DNA of 64,000 bases, from contig PHCJ01000011.1 of NCBI GenBank assembly GCA_002842285.1, positions 42,220 through 106,219 of the forward strand, given 5' to 3'. The notes beneath the pieces are model-generated. The model was not told the origin of the DNA, searched no databases, and saw nothing but the letters and a program-made list of their open reading frames with translations. This DNA comes from Betaproteobacteria bacterium HGW-Betaproteobacteria-22. Lineage in GTDB: Bacteria; Pseudomonadota; Gammaproteobacteria; Burkholderiales; Methylophilaceae. Made by a program: the position numbers and the translations under genes. This document shows positions 1 through 8,996 of the stretch, piece after piece; position 1 is the stretch's first letter, and every line of letters begins with the position of its first letter.

Positions 1-177
1 TCGCCCTCGGTAAGTTGCCTTGACCCGCAAATTGACTTGACGAGTTCTAACGGTATCTACGCTGACTACATTTTAATGGGTAAGAAACCCTGAACCGGGC
101 GCCATGAGTGGCCTAACGCCATCGTCGCCCCCATTTGTGTTATTTGTCCATATTTTATGCAATAGGAATTGCACGCG
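1..177. other. Left-edge segment, no clear gene
   Basis: Frame +1 is open from the window edge to a TGA at 91-93 and would give a 30-residue C-terminus ending in ILMGKKP. Thirty open codons can occur by chance and I recognise no family, so this is only a possible 3' end of a gene beginning outside the window. The rest of the segment, up to the stop codon of the leftward gene at 178, shows nothing I can name. Confidence 0.2.
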
Positions 178-846
178 TTAATCAATACTGATATTCTGCG
201 ACTGCTCACATTGAGGGTGTTTTCCATAATTTTTGTTGCGTGCCACGTCAACCCAATGCAGGCTCAATGTTGTTTCCTTGCCCATAGGAACAATCAACAC
301 CCCACTTTCACCTGGCTTAGGATTAAGGTGTTTTCCGTAACGTGCGTTTAGCTCCTGATGTAGCTGTTTTCTTTGTGATGGACTTTCTAGTCCTTTATAG
401 ACGCGGTTGATCGATGTGACTCGCCACACCATATTATCTGCATCATTACTTGGCAAAAGGGATACATGAACATCGGTCTTATGACCTCCTTCAGAACTAA
501 AACTCCCCACCAACGCATTTGGGCTACAAGCTATTTTGACGCCCGCCATGTCATCAAGCAAATCGTTGTCAAAGACCCTCACTATCAAGTAACTTGGAAC
601 ACCATCGCGGCTAAAACCTCTGTAAGTTTTGGCTCTGCGCGCCCGTTCATCTTTGCGTATTCTTTCCACCCTCTTTTGCGTGTAATGTACCGGATGCCAA
701 TCGATTGCGCGAAGTTTGTCTAGGCCATCTCCAACACACACTTCCTTGACACAAGGGAAGTCAGAAGCTGCTTGTAGTGGATACGATATGAAAATAGCAA
801 ATAATACTGCGAGCCTGAAAATTAATCCTTTTAAAATATACGACAT
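178..846 (-). CDS. Secreted protein of unknown function
   Basis: This 222-residue protein has a clear Sec signal peptide: a basic start, a hydrophobic stretch through about residue 24, and a cleavage-like QAA site. It is therefore exported to the periplasm or beyond. Two cysteines follow closely after the signal (FPCVKEVCVG), with others later (IACS, HPQC), so disulfides are plausible. A basic Arg/Lys-rich segment lies around residues 57-75. I recognise no catalytic motif or named family. It is followed in the same direction, on its upstream side, by the SH3-domain gene 51 bp away, so the two may be co-transcribed. Coding status is supported by the signal peptide and sensible composition; the function is unknown. 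Confidence 0.7.
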   Translation of the reverse strand: MSYILKGLIFRLAVLFAIFISYPLQAASDFPCVKEVCVGDGLDKLRAIDWHPVHYTQKRVERIRKDERARRAKTYRGFSRDGVPSYLIVRVFDNDLLDDMAGVKIACSPNALVGSFSSEGGHKTDVHVSLLPSNDADNMVWRVTSINRVYKGLESPSQRKQLHQELNARYGKHLNPKPGESGVLIVPMGKETTLSLHWVDVARNKNYGKHPQCEQSQNISID

Positions 847-897
847 TATCTATCCTATTCTCTAAAACTTATTAAAGTTAAAGTGAAAGCTTGCTTA

Positions 898-1296
898 TTA
901 GTTCTTTTTTACAAGAATTTTATCTACCCAACCTTCTCCTTTATCTGTTGCCACACGGAAAAAACCATTCACTTCCTCGCCTGTGTATACCATTTCATCC
1001 GATTTTGAAATACGCATGAGTACCGAAGATTTTTTATTCGCCTCTTTAAATATTGCCAAATTCGTTATTTTGCTAAAAATCACATCGCCTGCCTGTGGTT
1101 CACCACCAGATTGCTGAGGTTGCGCACTTGAGTTTTGTCCTACACCCACAGCCTTACTTAACTCTTGCGCCTCTTGCGCTGCACCGCTGACTTCTCTAAC
1201 CGTGCCACGTAGCTCTCGCAATGCATCCCACACGCCTTCAGCATAAACACTTTGGCTGGAAAGCAACACCAATAAACAAAACCATGATTTCTTCAT
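898..1296 (-). CDS. Secreted protein with bacterial SH3-like domain
   Basis: The product is a 132-residue exported protein. The start at 1296 is chosen because an AAGGAG ribosome site at about 1303-1308 lies six bases before it; an upstream in-frame ATG at 1311 overlaps that site. Residues 1-19 form a signal peptide (MKKSWFCLLVLL, then VYAEG). A Gln/Ser-rich linker follows, and the last ~60 residues read as an SH3b fold: NLAIFKEANKKSSVLMRISK, then GWVDKILVKKN at the end. Such domains usually bind cell-wall or protein ligands. It probably forms a short leftward unit with the secreted protein at 178-846. The exact role is unknown. Confidence 0.72.
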   Translation of the reverse strand: MKKSWFCLLVLLSSQSVYAEGVWDALRELRGTVREVSGAAQEAQELSKAVGVGQNSSAQPQQSGGEPQAGDVIFSKITNLAIFKEANKKSSVLMRISKSDEMVYTGEEVNGFFRVATDKGEGWVDKILVKKN

Positions 1297-1465
1297 TTTT
1301 AACTCCTTCATTGAATGTAAAGACTTTTAATTACGTAACAGAACGGTTTAAACCTGATCTGGTAACAAAGAATTTGTAACGTAAGCCACTTCAGGTTGAC
1401 CCAACTCAATTCTTATCAACCTCTCGTCTTACCTCGTTTAATTTGTGTTTGAATTATGCAAGAAT

Positions 1466-1498
1466 ACCCACTAACAAAACACCCAACCTTAGTAGGGT
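1466..1498. promoter_or_regulatory. Inverted repeat upstream of response regulator
   Basis: ACCCACTAA (1466-1474) and TTAGTAGGGT (1489-1498) form an imperfect inverted repeat with one unpaired base and a 14-base centre, about 45 bp before the regulator start. It could be an operator for the LuxR-type protein encoded just downstream (autoregulation) or a hairpin in its leader. This is positional inference only. Confidence 0.35.
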
Positions 1499-1542
1499 GC
1501 ATGCTTTGCTTACACCTTGATATGATTTAATGAACTACTACA

Positions 1543-2202
1543 TTGAATAAAAACGTGAGTGCAACTAAAACAGCAATAGTGTTAGACGATCATCCACTCG
1601 TTGCGCGTGGAATTGCTAATTTTTTGCAGTCACACTGCAACTTTTCTACTGTAAAAACCGTTTTCAGCGCAAATGACTTTTGGAGCGCATTATGCGATGG
1701 TGAGCCGCCCAATCTAGTGCTGTTAGATTTTTGGTTGCCTGATGGCATGGCATTGGCCTTACTGGAACCATTGAAATCCAAACATCCAACTATACCTGTG
1801 CTAGTGATCAGTGCTGATGACGACTTTATAGTGCAACAAAAAGTACAGGCTGCAGGCGCACAAGGTTTCATCAATAAACAGGCTACTCCTGATATCTTTA
1901 TGCTGGCCGTGAGCAGCTTATTGAAAAATAAAACATGGTTTAAAAAGTCCATCTATTCCCAAGCACCGAAAGAGCTGACCGTCACCGCACACGAGCTTGG
2001 TCTAACGGCCAGACAAGGTGAAGTCTTAGCTTTGATATTATTAGGCCTGCCAAACAAACGTATTGCTCAAACTTTGTCACTCTCGGAACAAACCGTTAAA
2101 GAGCATGTGAGTGGAATACTCAGTAGATTGGGCGTTGGCAATCGCATTGAGGCAATTACTAAATTGCGGGGAAAGGAGCTTCTGCCGAAGTCATATGAGT
2201 AA
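1543..2202 (+). CDS. LuxR/NarL-family response regulator
   Basis: This is a two-domain cytoplasmic response regulator of 219 residues. The receiver domain (about 9-125) has the acidic pair D15/D16, the phosphoacceptor D62 in LLDFWLPDG, and the conserved Lys in FINKQ. The C-terminal LuxR helix-turn-helix (about 150-205) includes LTARQGEVLALILLG and LSEQTVKEHVSGIL. The start is uncertain. TTG at 1543 is the first usable codon after an in-frame stop, with GTG at 1555 as an alternative, and neither has a strong ribosome site. An overlapping six-codon frame (ATG at 1530, stop at 1548-1550) precedes it. It overlaps the histidine kinase gene by 8 bp, so the pair is translationally coupled and almost certainly cognate. 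The signal and target genes are unknown. Confidence 0.9.
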   Translation: MNKNVSATKTAIVLDDHPLVARGIANFLQSHCNFSTVKTVFSANDFWSALCDGEPPNLVLLDFWLPDGMALALLEPLKSKHPTIPVLVISADDDFIVQQKVQAAGAQGFINKQATPDIFMLAVSSLLKNKTWFKKSIYSQAPKELTVTAHELGLTARQGEVLALILLGLPNKRIAQTLSLSEQTVKEHVSGILSRLGVGNRIEAITKLRGKELLPKSYE

Positions 2203-4006
2203 TTCCAGCAATTTAAGATTTGACCAATTAAGTGCCTCTGGAAAAGCCAAATTACTCGATATGGCCTTTATGCCATTCGTATTTGGCATCAGCTCTATTC
2301 CAGTATGCGCATTAGCGCTCGCTATATGGGCATATAAATCAGACAAAAGTATCACTGGCTTTTTGATTTGGGGAGGCATCTATATCGTAGCTGCGATGGG
2401 AATTCGATTATTGAACCACCAATATAAGCTCGATCGTCTAAAAACAGAACATAAGCTGTTGGTCGTTAAGTGGATACCGATTGCATGCTATGTGGCTTTG
2501 GGGCATGCACTCGGTTTGACAGCTCCGCTCTTTTTAATTATTGGTCGATTCCCATTTGACTTTACGTTACTGTACTACGTAATTGTTGCTGCTGTACTTG
2601 CCACTTATGCAACACATCTAACGCCTTTACTAAAAGCCTTTCAATGGCTTTTTTACCCATGCTGGGGGACTTTTATGCTACTTTCGCCTTGGACATTCCC
2701 AGCACATTGGCACTTTATGCTCTTGTTAATGCTGGTATTCGCGGGTTCAATTTATAAACATTCCTTAACTGGACATCAATTTTTTCTAAGGCAGATATTG
2801 TTAGAAGAAAACGAAGCACGCCTAGCAGAGGATTATAAATCCGCTAAAGAACTCGCAGAAACAGCCCTAAAAGCAAAAAACCAATTCCTCACCACTGCCA
2901 GTCACGACTTACGCCAACCCGTTCACGCCATGGGTTTTTTAATTGAGTCTATCGCTCGCCGTAATCATGACAGCACTCTAGAACCCGCGCTTAAAGATTT
3001 AAAACAAAGTGTACGCTCGGTGACACAAATGTTTAATTCGCTACTTGATTTATCAAAAATAGAATCTGGTAAAGTTGAGTTAAATACAAGTAACGTTCAT
3101 CTTGACTCCATCATTCAAGAAATAGCTACCGTGTTCAGTGAAGAAGCACATGCAAAAAATCTGGAAGTTCGTATGCGCTTAAGCAACGGCAATGCCATAG
3201 TACGAGCCGATGGTACATTGTTGCATCAATCCATTATGAATTTAATGCACAATGCATTGCGTTATACCCAACAAGGCGGTGTATTAATTGCTGTTAGAAA
3301 GCGCGAAAATGATTGGCAGCTAGATGTTTGGGATACTGGAATGGGCGTAGCAAATGAAGACCAAGGCCGAATTTATTCACCCTTCTACCGTAACGAACAT
3401 GCCTGGAAAATTGAGAGTGCGGGACATGGTCTAGGGTTATCAGTAGTTGCCCGTTGTTGCGAGATGATGGATTGTCAGTATGGATTCAATTCACGCCTAG
3501 GTCGAGGTTCGCATTTTTGGCTGCGCTTGCCAGCCGCCATTGGCCGTACGCCATCAGAAAATATTTATGGCAATTCCAAACAACCTGAAACATGGCAATC
3601 TGAATCAGCACTTTCAGGAACTTGTTTGATTGTGGACGATGACCCGTTAGTGACTGCCGCTTGGGAATCGTTACTGACTTCTTGGGGCGTTACTGTGCGC
3701 TGTGTCGAATCAGGCAAGCAGGCATTAACTTTGTTAGACGAAGGCTTTCAGCCGCAAGCGATTTTTTGTGACCAACGCTTGCGTGCTGGTGAAAGTGGCT
3801 TTGAAGTTTTACGCGCACTCCTAGAACGCAACCCCGAAGCGCACGGTGCGATGATTAGCGGGGAATTCAATTCGCCCGAACTTCAAGAGGCTGAAAGCGA
3901 AGGTTACCTTGTGCTGCACAAACCCCTTGAACCAGACCAACTGTTTGCTGTTTTATCGAGATGGTTAAACCCAGATTTTCGATTAGGCGATTTCACATCC
4001 ACTTGA
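2195..4006 (+). CDS. Membrane hybrid histidine kinase with receiver domain
   Basis: This 603-residue kinase has an N-terminal region of about six to seven membrane helices (residues ~20-200) and no recognisable periplasmic sensor. It continues with a short coiled linker, a HisKA domain with H237 in SHDLRQPVHA, an HATPase_c domain (MHNALRYTQQGG, DTGMG, GHGLGLSV), and a C-terminal receiver domain with DDDP and phosphoacceptor D526 in FCDQRLRAGESG. The HDLRQP type with an attached receiver commonly pairs with LuxR-type regulators, matching the gene it overlaps (2195-2202). The start at 2195 is set by that overlap. The last 13 codons (LNPDFRLGDFTST) and the stop lie inside a dispersed repeat element that starts at 3965, so the native C-terminus appears to have been replaced or extended by the repeat. 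Confidence 0.9.
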   Translation: MSNSSNLRFDQLSASGKAKLLDMAFMPFVFGISSIPVCALALAIWAYKSDKSITGFLIWGGIYIVAAMGIRLLNHQYKLDRLKTEHKLLVVKWIPIACYVALGHALGLTAPLFLIIGRFPFDFTLLYYVIVAAVLATYATHLTPLLKAFQWLFYPCWGTFMLLSPWTFPAHWHFMLLLMLVFAGSIYKHSLTGHQFFLRQILLEENEARLAEDYKSAKELAETALKAKNQFLTTASHDLRQPVHAMGFLIESIARRNHDSTLEPALKDLKQSVRSVTQMFNSLLDLSKIESGKVELNTSNVHLDSIIQEIATVFSEEAHAKNLEVRMRLSNGNAIVRADGTLLHQSIMNLMHNALRYTQQGGVLIAVRKRENDWQLDVWDTGMGVANEDQGRIYSPFYRNEHAWKIESAGHGLGLSVVARCCEMMDCQYGFNSRLGRGSHFWLRLPAAIGRTPSENIYGNSKQPETWQSESALSGTCLIVDDDPLVTAAWESLLTSWGVTVRCVESGKQALTLLDEGFQPQAIFCDQRLRAGESGFEVLRALLERNPEAHGAMISGEFNSPELQEAESEGYLVLHKPLEPDQLFAVLSRWLNPDFRLGDFTST

Positions 4007-4089
4007 ATGTCAACTTGCCAACTTGTTGGCTTTAGTGTTGATTATCAGCCGCTGGCAAGTCCTAATAATAATGGAAAATCTGCGTTTAA
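3965..4089. repeat. Dispersed inverted-end repeat, copy A (125 bp)
   Basis: It begins TTAAACCCAGATTTTCG and ends GGAAAATCTGCGTTTAA, i.e. it has inverted ends. Its interior (CAACTTGTTGGCTTTAGTG, CAGCCGCTGGCAAGTCCTAA) matches copy B at 35416-35533 almost base for base, apart from a short duplication of AATAATA near the right end. It overlaps the 3' end of the histidine kinase gene and fills most of the gap to the convergent DUF2157 gene. Confidence 0.9.
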
Positions 4090-4123
4090 TCTAAAGACAA
4101 GCCATAACTTAGTGACAGTCAAA

Positions 4124-5056
4124 CTATTTCGCTATATATTTTTGATTCAACTTCACTGCAAGCGTACTAAGCGCAATAAGCGCGATACCTGTCATCACCA
4201 GCGCAATCGGCCAGCCTAAGGTATCGGCAAAGTGTTGTGTGGTGTAATAGCCGATATACACCAACATCGACATGGTGCCCACCAGCAACAAGGTTCTGCT
4301 GCGTACATAAGTGCTCAAAAAGATGATCAGGGCAGACAAACCAAGATAGACAAGTTCCTGCGGGGTGTTTTTAACCGCATCGAATACTGAAATTAGCAGT
4401 ATCACTGCACCGATAAAGTACCAGAATGGCGCAATGGCAAGATGCTTTGACTGATTCAACGCATAGGCGACACACAGTAGCGAAACGCCCACGACCATGC
4501 CATTCAGCTTTTCATCCCCGCTCAAGACATCAAATAAATTGGCAAAGAAAATGCAGCCGAATAAAATCGCGCTAAAGGCTAGCACCGTGCGGCCTTTAGC
4601 CCAGAAAGTCGCGCCCTGCTGAATCAGCATATAAACTGCCATAAACATTAAGCCATGGCGCGCATCACCACCGGATGAATACTCCTGCAGCATGACCAGA
4701 ATCCCCGTAGGCTGCAATAGGGCTGCAATTAAAAATAACGGTGTTGCGGCCCGCTCATATTTTTTATCTGTGAGGCATACCAAGCCCATGGAAAACGCTA
4801 CCAGCCCAGTTCCCAGTGTCACAACCACGCGCGCTGCCGAGCCAAAATCATCCCAGTACATGGAGATAAACACGCCGATGCCGGCGAATATAAAAATACC
4901 GCCAATATAGCCAAATAATTTGGATAGCACACTTGAAGATTCTTTGCGGACTTGCTGTTGCGGCGCCTGCAGCGCGGCGGCAATTTCCTGAAGCGTAATG
5001 TTATTGTGGCGGGCGAGCGAAACTATGTCCTGCAGTGCATCTTCTTTGAGCGACAT
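4124..5056 (-). CDS. Multi-pass membrane protein, DUF2157-like
   Basis: This protein of about 310 residues has a short soluble N-terminus (residues 1-45, helical, Gln-rich) followed by about nine hydrophobic helices to the end, so it is an inner-membrane protein. The arrangement resembles DUF2157 proteins, whose function is not known. The second of two adjacent ATG codons (5054-5056) is preferred because an AGGAGG site at 5062-5067 lies five bases before it; only two bases separate it from the first ATG. That ribosome site overlaps the stop codon of the upstream gene (5066-5644), which in turn overlaps miaA, so the three are co-translated. The far end of the gene faces repeat copy A. Confidence 0.75.
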   Translation of the reverse strand: MSLKEDALQDIVSLARHNNITLQEIAAALQAPQQQVRKESSSVLSKLFGYIGGIFIFAGIGVFISMYWDDFGSAARVVVTLGTGLVAFSMGLVCLTDKKYERAATPLFLIAALLQPTGILVMLQEYSSGGDARHGLMFMAVYMLIQQGATFWAKGRTVLAFSAILFGCIFFANLFDVLSGDEKLNGMVVGVSLLCVAYALNQSKHLAIAPFWYFIGAVILLISVFDAVKNTPQELVYLGLSALIIFLSTYVRSRTLLLVGTMSMLVYIGYYTTQHFADTLGWPIALVMTGIALIALSTLAVKLNQKYIAK

Positions 5057-5065
5057 CATGACCTC

Positions 5066-5644
5066 CTAATTTTTAACAACCCAGCCAATAAACTGCATCT
5101 GATTATAGTAGGCATCCCCCTTGTAATACGGCACTTTATAGGCCACACCGCCCTTTTTGATGCGGTAGCCGCTATTGTGATAACCGCCGCCAAACATCCC
5201 CATCATCATCCCGCCGCCACGATAACTTGGGCCATCCAGCGCATAACCATCCGGCGACACATTGCCAGTATCAATCTCGAAACTTTTTGTTTCTTCCAAC
5301 ACCACTTCCACGCCATCAGTAAACTTACTTTTATCAAACGCAAGCTCACGTGTAGTCTCAGTTTTTCCATCATAAACAAACAGCCTCACTTGGTTGTAAT
5401 TGGCGTTTTTATCTTCAACTTTCTTAGGCTTAACCATTAACTGCCTGTTTTTAACATTAAAGTTCAGCGTAAACTCGGACGTCCTCTGATAATCATACTG
5501 CGTTGCGCTAAACAGCATCTCGTATTGCGGGGGCGTGCCAAAAGCCTTGGGAATCACCGTGGCAACGAAAAAAAGTACAATCAACAACAATGGCAGTGTG
5601 AGGCCAATGACTAATACCAAATTTTGTTTCATCCAGTCTTTCAT
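5066..5644 (-). CDS. Membrane-anchored protein of unknown function
   Basis: A 192-residue protein with one N-terminal hydrophobic helix (residues ~10-33) and the remainder predicted outside the cytoplasm. The distal part has a Gly/Met/Tyr-rich stretch ([18 protein letters not shown]) before a Lys/Tyr-rich end ([20 protein letters not shown]). In this order of genes such proteins sometimes accompany DUF2157/GDYXXLXY membrane proteins, but I do not see the signature motif of the latter. The start ATG overlaps the miaA stop (ATGA, 5641-5644), indicating translational coupling. No enzymatic motif was recognised. Confidence 0.65.
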   Translation of the reverse strand: MKDWMKQNLVLVIGLTLPLLLIVLFFVATVIPKAFGTPPQYEMLFSATQYDYQRTSEFTLNFNVKNRQLMVKPKKVEDKNANYNQVRLFVYDGKTETTRELAFDKSKFTDGVEVVLEETKSFEIDTGNVSPDGYALDGPSYRGGGMMMGMFGGGYHNSGYRIKKGGVAYKVPYYKGDAYYNQMQFIGWVVKN

Positions 5645-6603
5645 GCAATTACCCCTTCAATTCTAATAAATTGCTGAATATACTGTAGCACAATCTCGTG
5701 CATCTCAGAGCGCAAGCAATCCACTACCTGCAAATCCTCCATGCCGCGCAACCAGGTAAGCTGACGCTTTGCCAACTGACGCGTGGCAAAAACGCCTCTA
5801 TCCCGAAATTCAGCCAAGTCGTATTCACCTGCCAGATATTCCAGTGCCTGCCGGTAGCCTACACAGCGCATTGAAGTCGAGTCTTTGGTCAGTGCAGGAT
5901 ATTTTGCCTTGAGCGCTTTCACCTCATCTATCAATCCATCTGCCAGCATTTGGTTGAATCGCTGTGCGATGCGCTCATGCAGCACTTTACGGTCACTTGG
6001 TACCAGGGCAATTTTAAGCAGTCGATAGGGCAGCGCCTCACCGCCAGATGACTGATGTAACGCTGTCATGGTTTTACCCGTAATGCGATACACCTCTAGA
6101 GCACGCTCGATACGCTGCATGTCATTTGGCTGCAAGCGTGCTGCCGTTTCCGGGTCTATCTGCGCCAGCCTGGTGTGCATCATCGGCCAGCCAACCTGCC
6201 TGGCCTCGTGTTCTATCTGTGCGCGAATTTCGGGGTTCGCCTCCGGCAAACGGCTCAACCCTTCCTGCAACGCTTTAAAATAAAGCATGGTTCCGCCCAC
6301 AAGCAATGGCACTTTGCCACGTGCGGTAATGTCGGCCATGAGACGTAACGTATCGTTTCTGAAATTTGCTGCCGAGTAGGCTTCGGTAGGTGAAATAATA
6401 TCGATTAAATGGTGAGGTGCTTTTGCCAGCGTTGCCCTGTCAGGCTTGGCAGTGCCGATATTCATATCCCTGAACACCAGTGCAGAGTCAACGCTAACAA
6501 GTTCTACCGGCAATTCTGCGTAGAGCGCTACCGCCAGCCCTGTTTTGCCACTGGCCGTTGGCCCCATTAAAAAAATGGCAGGAGGCAATGTGTCTGAATG
6601 CAT
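5641..6603 (-). CDS. miaA: tRNA dimethylallyltransferase MiaA
   Basis: MiaA transfers a dimethylallyl group from DMAPP to N6 of A37 in tRNAs reading UNN codons, in the cytoplasm. The 320-residue length is typical. Near the N-terminus the P-loop [11 protein letters not shown] (residues ~14-24) and the substrate motif [17 protein letters not shown] are clear, followed by HHLIDI and, later, [14 protein letters not shown] near the C-terminus. It is the first gene of a leftward unit with the two membrane proteins that follow; its stop codon overlaps the start of the next gene. It is not next to mutL or hfq here, where it is often found. Confidence in the function is high. Confidence 0.97.
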   Translation of the reverse strand: MHSDTLPPAIFLMGPTASGKTGLAVALYAELPVELVSVDSALVFRDMNIGTAKPDRATLAKAPHHLIDIISPTEAYSAANFRNDTLRLMADITARGKVPLLVGGTMLYFKALQEGLSRLPEANPEIRAQIEHEARQVGWPMMHTRLAQIDPETAARLQPNDMQRIERALEVYRITGKTMTALHQSSGGEALPYRLLKIALVPSDRKVLHERIAQRFNQMLADGLIDEVKALKAKYPALTKDSTSMRCVGYRQALEYLAGEYDLAEFRDRGVFATRQLAKRQLTWLRGMEDLQVVDCLRSEMHEIVLQYIQQFIRIEGVIA

Positions 6604-6854
6604 AGCATGTTTTCTTTAAAAATTTTTATTTTAATAAGATCAGGCGTGGGAAACTAGCCGAACCAAGCAGTCGCTTACCAAAATTAGCTCCCAAAAACCA
6701 CCCATACAGGTGGCCTCCGCATGCTATTTAGCCATGTGATGGCTGTATAATTATCATTATATAGCCATGGTTGTTTGATTTTAGTAGTATGGCGATGATG
6801 CGTCATTCCAGACCGTTTATAATTTTTGTATTTAATTGACTAGTAGGATTATCC
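6604..6854. promoter_or_regulatory. Divergent intergenic region miaA / DUF6394
   Basis: This 251-bp gap holds the promoters of two divergent genes. A TATAAT hexamer at about 6819 lies suitably upstream of the rightward gene, though its -35 partner is weak. AGCCAT or its complement occurs three times between about 6730 and 6770, including a small AGCCAT-GTG-ATGGCT hairpin. No regulator can be assigned. Confidence 0.35.
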
Positions 6855-7229
6855 ATGAATTTAGAAAAAGTTGTGTTTGGTTTTTTTATCGTACTGGCAA
6901 TGACCCTAAACTTTGGCTTTTTTATCGGAGATATCGATAACCCAAGCCATCATCACGTCTATGAATTATATGCCGCCATTGTTATCAGCCTGATTGCAAC
7001 CGTGCTCAAGTTCGGCGACCGCACCCAGGTTGGTGCCATATTACTTTCTACCAGCCTTGCGGCAGATCTACAACTAATAACCGCAGCGATTCTTTGGGCA
7101 GCTTTAAACGGGAAATATGACGAACCCAGTCTTACCGTATATATCGTATCGCTCTCGGGTGGCGCATTAATGGCCAACATCGTTTCAGTAGTATTGCTAA
7201 TCTCAGAAACCATTAGCCAACGCCGCTAA
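6855..7229 (+). CDS. Small membrane protein, DUF6394-like
   Basis: A 124-residue protein with about three to four hydrophobic helices: residues 5-25, 40-57, 65-90 and 100-118. The opening MNLEKVVFGFFIVLAMTLNF and the GFFIGDIDNP loop match a conserved family of unknown function (DUF6394) that I associate with neighbouring potassium-channel genes. The TTG-started K+-channel/RCK gene follows after 39 bp on the same strand, so the two are likely co-transcribed. A role as an accessory subunit of that channel is a reasonable guess, not a demonstrated function. Confidence 0.7.
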   Translation: MNLEKVVFGFFIVLAMTLNFGFFIGDIDNPSHHHVYELYAAIVISLIATVLKFGDRTQVGAILLSTSLAADLQLITAAILWAALNGKYDEPSLTVYIVSLSGGALMANIVSVVLLISETISQRR

Positions 7230-7268
7230 ACATGATAGCCTGCCAACCAAATGAATTGAGCCTAACAC

Positions 7269-8963
7269 TTGGATAGCATTCTTTTTCTGATACTGCGACG
7301 ATTAAGACGCCCACTGATCTTAATCATCGTAAGTTTTGCTGTTTCAATCCTGGGTCTTACGCTCATGCCTGGCACAGATGACCAGGGCAACCCCTGGCAG
7401 ATGAGCATATTTCAGGCGCTGTACGTGATTAGCTATACCGCCACGACAATCGGCTTTGGTGAAGTGCCCTATCCATTCAGCCAGGCACAGCGATTATGGG
7501 TGACATTTTCCATTTACATGACGGTTATACCGTGGTTTTACGCCATCGGTAAAATCATCACCCTCCTGCAAGATACCGGGTTAAGGCAAGCCATTACTAC
7601 CGAGCGTTTTTCACGTGCGGTTCGGCGATTGCAGGAGCCATTTTATATATTGTGCAGCTATGGGCAGTCGGCCAGCTTAATCGCACATTCCCTTGACCAA
7701 AAAGGCATGCGCGTAGTCGTTATTGAGTCCTCAGCCGAACGTCTCAACGAGTTGGAACTGGCTGACACAAAAAATGTGATTCCCTATTTATGCGCCGACG
7801 CTGTGCTACCAGAAAACCTGATCAAGGCCGGTATTTTGCACCCCCTGTGCAGCGGCATTGTGACGCTCACCGACAACGATGATGTCAACCTTGGCGTTGC
7901 TATTGCAGTCAAATTATTGAACCCTAAGCTTTTAGTGGTTGCGCGAGCCGAGCGCGATGATATCACTGCCAACATGGCCTCTTTTGGCACTGACCACATC
8001 ATTAATCCCTATACACTGTTTGGCGACCAGTTAGCGATGTGCGTACATGCACTGGGCACTTACTTACTGCATGAATGGTTAACCGGCGTTCCTGGTGATA
8101 CGCTGCCCCCTCCGGAAAGCCCCCCCAGAGGACGTTGGATTGTATGCGGTTATGGGCGCTTTGGTAAAGCCGTGGTTGAAAATCTTGAACGCGAACACAT
8201 CAGCACGACCATTATTGAGGCCATGCCGGAAATGACAGGCTGCACCAACTGCATTATAGGTAGCGGCACCGAAGCCAGAACACTGCTGGAAGCCGATATT
8301 ACTAGTGCAGTAGGAATTGTCGCCGGCACGGATAACGATATCAATAATTTATCCATAGTGATGACTGCATTTGAGCTTAACCCCAGCTTGTTTGTCGTTA
8401 TCCGCAAAAACAAACGTCACAACAGCGCCTTATTTAAAAAATTCGCTGCCGACATCACGATGCAACCCACTGAAATCATTGCACATGAATGTCTGGCACA
8501 TTTGATTTCTCCATTGCTTGCACAATTTTTAAGCTTGCTGCGCTTACAATCAAACGACTGGGCCAACAAACTGATTAGCGAACTGGTATCGGTAGTAGGT
8601 GAACACGTGCCGGAAACCTGGGCTGCGACAATTGACATTGAAAACGCCCCAGCAATCTGCGAATTTTTATTAAATGACAACCGGCAAGTTTTACTGGAGC
8701 ATTTGACACAAGACCCGGCAATGAGGGAGCGCAGACTTGATCTTGTGCCTATATTGCTTGTGCGCAAAAATCAGCCCACGCTGCTGCCTGCATTGGATAC
8801 GCCAATTCATTATGGTGATCGCATTTTGTTCTGTGGCACGCCACTTGCAAAATTCATTCTGCCCACCTTGCTGCACAATCCCAAAGCGCTGACTTACGTG
8901 GTAGATGGCGTAGACTTGCCCAATAGTCTACTCTGGTGCTGGCTAAAGAATAAACTGCAGTAA
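7269..8963 (+). CDS. Potassium channel with two RCK (TrkA-N) domains
   Basis: This is a 564-residue ion-channel protein. The first ~110 residues hold membrane helices around a pore loop whose filter reads TATTIGFGE, a variant of the K+-channel TVGYGD signature. Two NAD-binding RCK domains follow. The first begins at PFYILCSYGQSASLIAHSL, where the glycine motif is degenerate; the second begins at GRWIVCGYGRFGKAVV with an intact GxGxxG. Each is followed by a regulatory region. The start is TTG (7269): an in-frame stop lies just upstream and the first ATG would remove the first helix. The protein probably controls K+ flow across the inner membrane in response to bound nucleotide. The upstream DUF6394 gene may encode a partner. 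Confidence 0.87.
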   Translation: MDSILFLILRRLRRPLILIIVSFAVSILGLTLMPGTDDQGNPWQMSIFQALYVISYTATTIGFGEVPYPFSQAQRLWVTFSIYMTVIPWFYAIGKIITLLQDTGLRQAITTERFSRAVRRLQEPFYILCSYGQSASLIAHSLDQKGMRVVVIESSAERLNELELADTKNVIPYLCADAVLPENLIKAGILHPLCSGIVTLTDNDDVNLGVAIAVKLLNPKLLVVARAERDDITANMASFGTDHIINPYTLFGDQLAMCVHALGTYLLHEWLTGVPGDTLPPPESPPRGRWIVCGYGRFGKAVVENLEREHISTTIIEAMPEMTGCTNCIIGSGTEARTLLEADITSAVGIVAGTDNDINNLSIVMTAFELNPSLFVVIRKNKRHNSALFKKFAADITMQPTEIIAHECLAHLISPLLAQFLSLLRLQSNDWANKLISELVSVVGEHVPETWAATIDIENAPAICEFLLNDNRQVLLEHLTQDPAMRERRLDLVPILLVRKNQPTLLPALDTPIHYGDRILFCGTPLAKFILPTLLHNPKALTYVVDGVDLPNSLLWCWLKNKLQ

Positions 8964-8996
8964 CTACCATGAGCACTGATTTTAAGGCAGGTGGGG

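Noticed and set aside
1590..1952. 120-codon minus-strand frame inside the response regulator
   Set aside because: It is complementary to the conserved receiver domain and has no recognisable domain.
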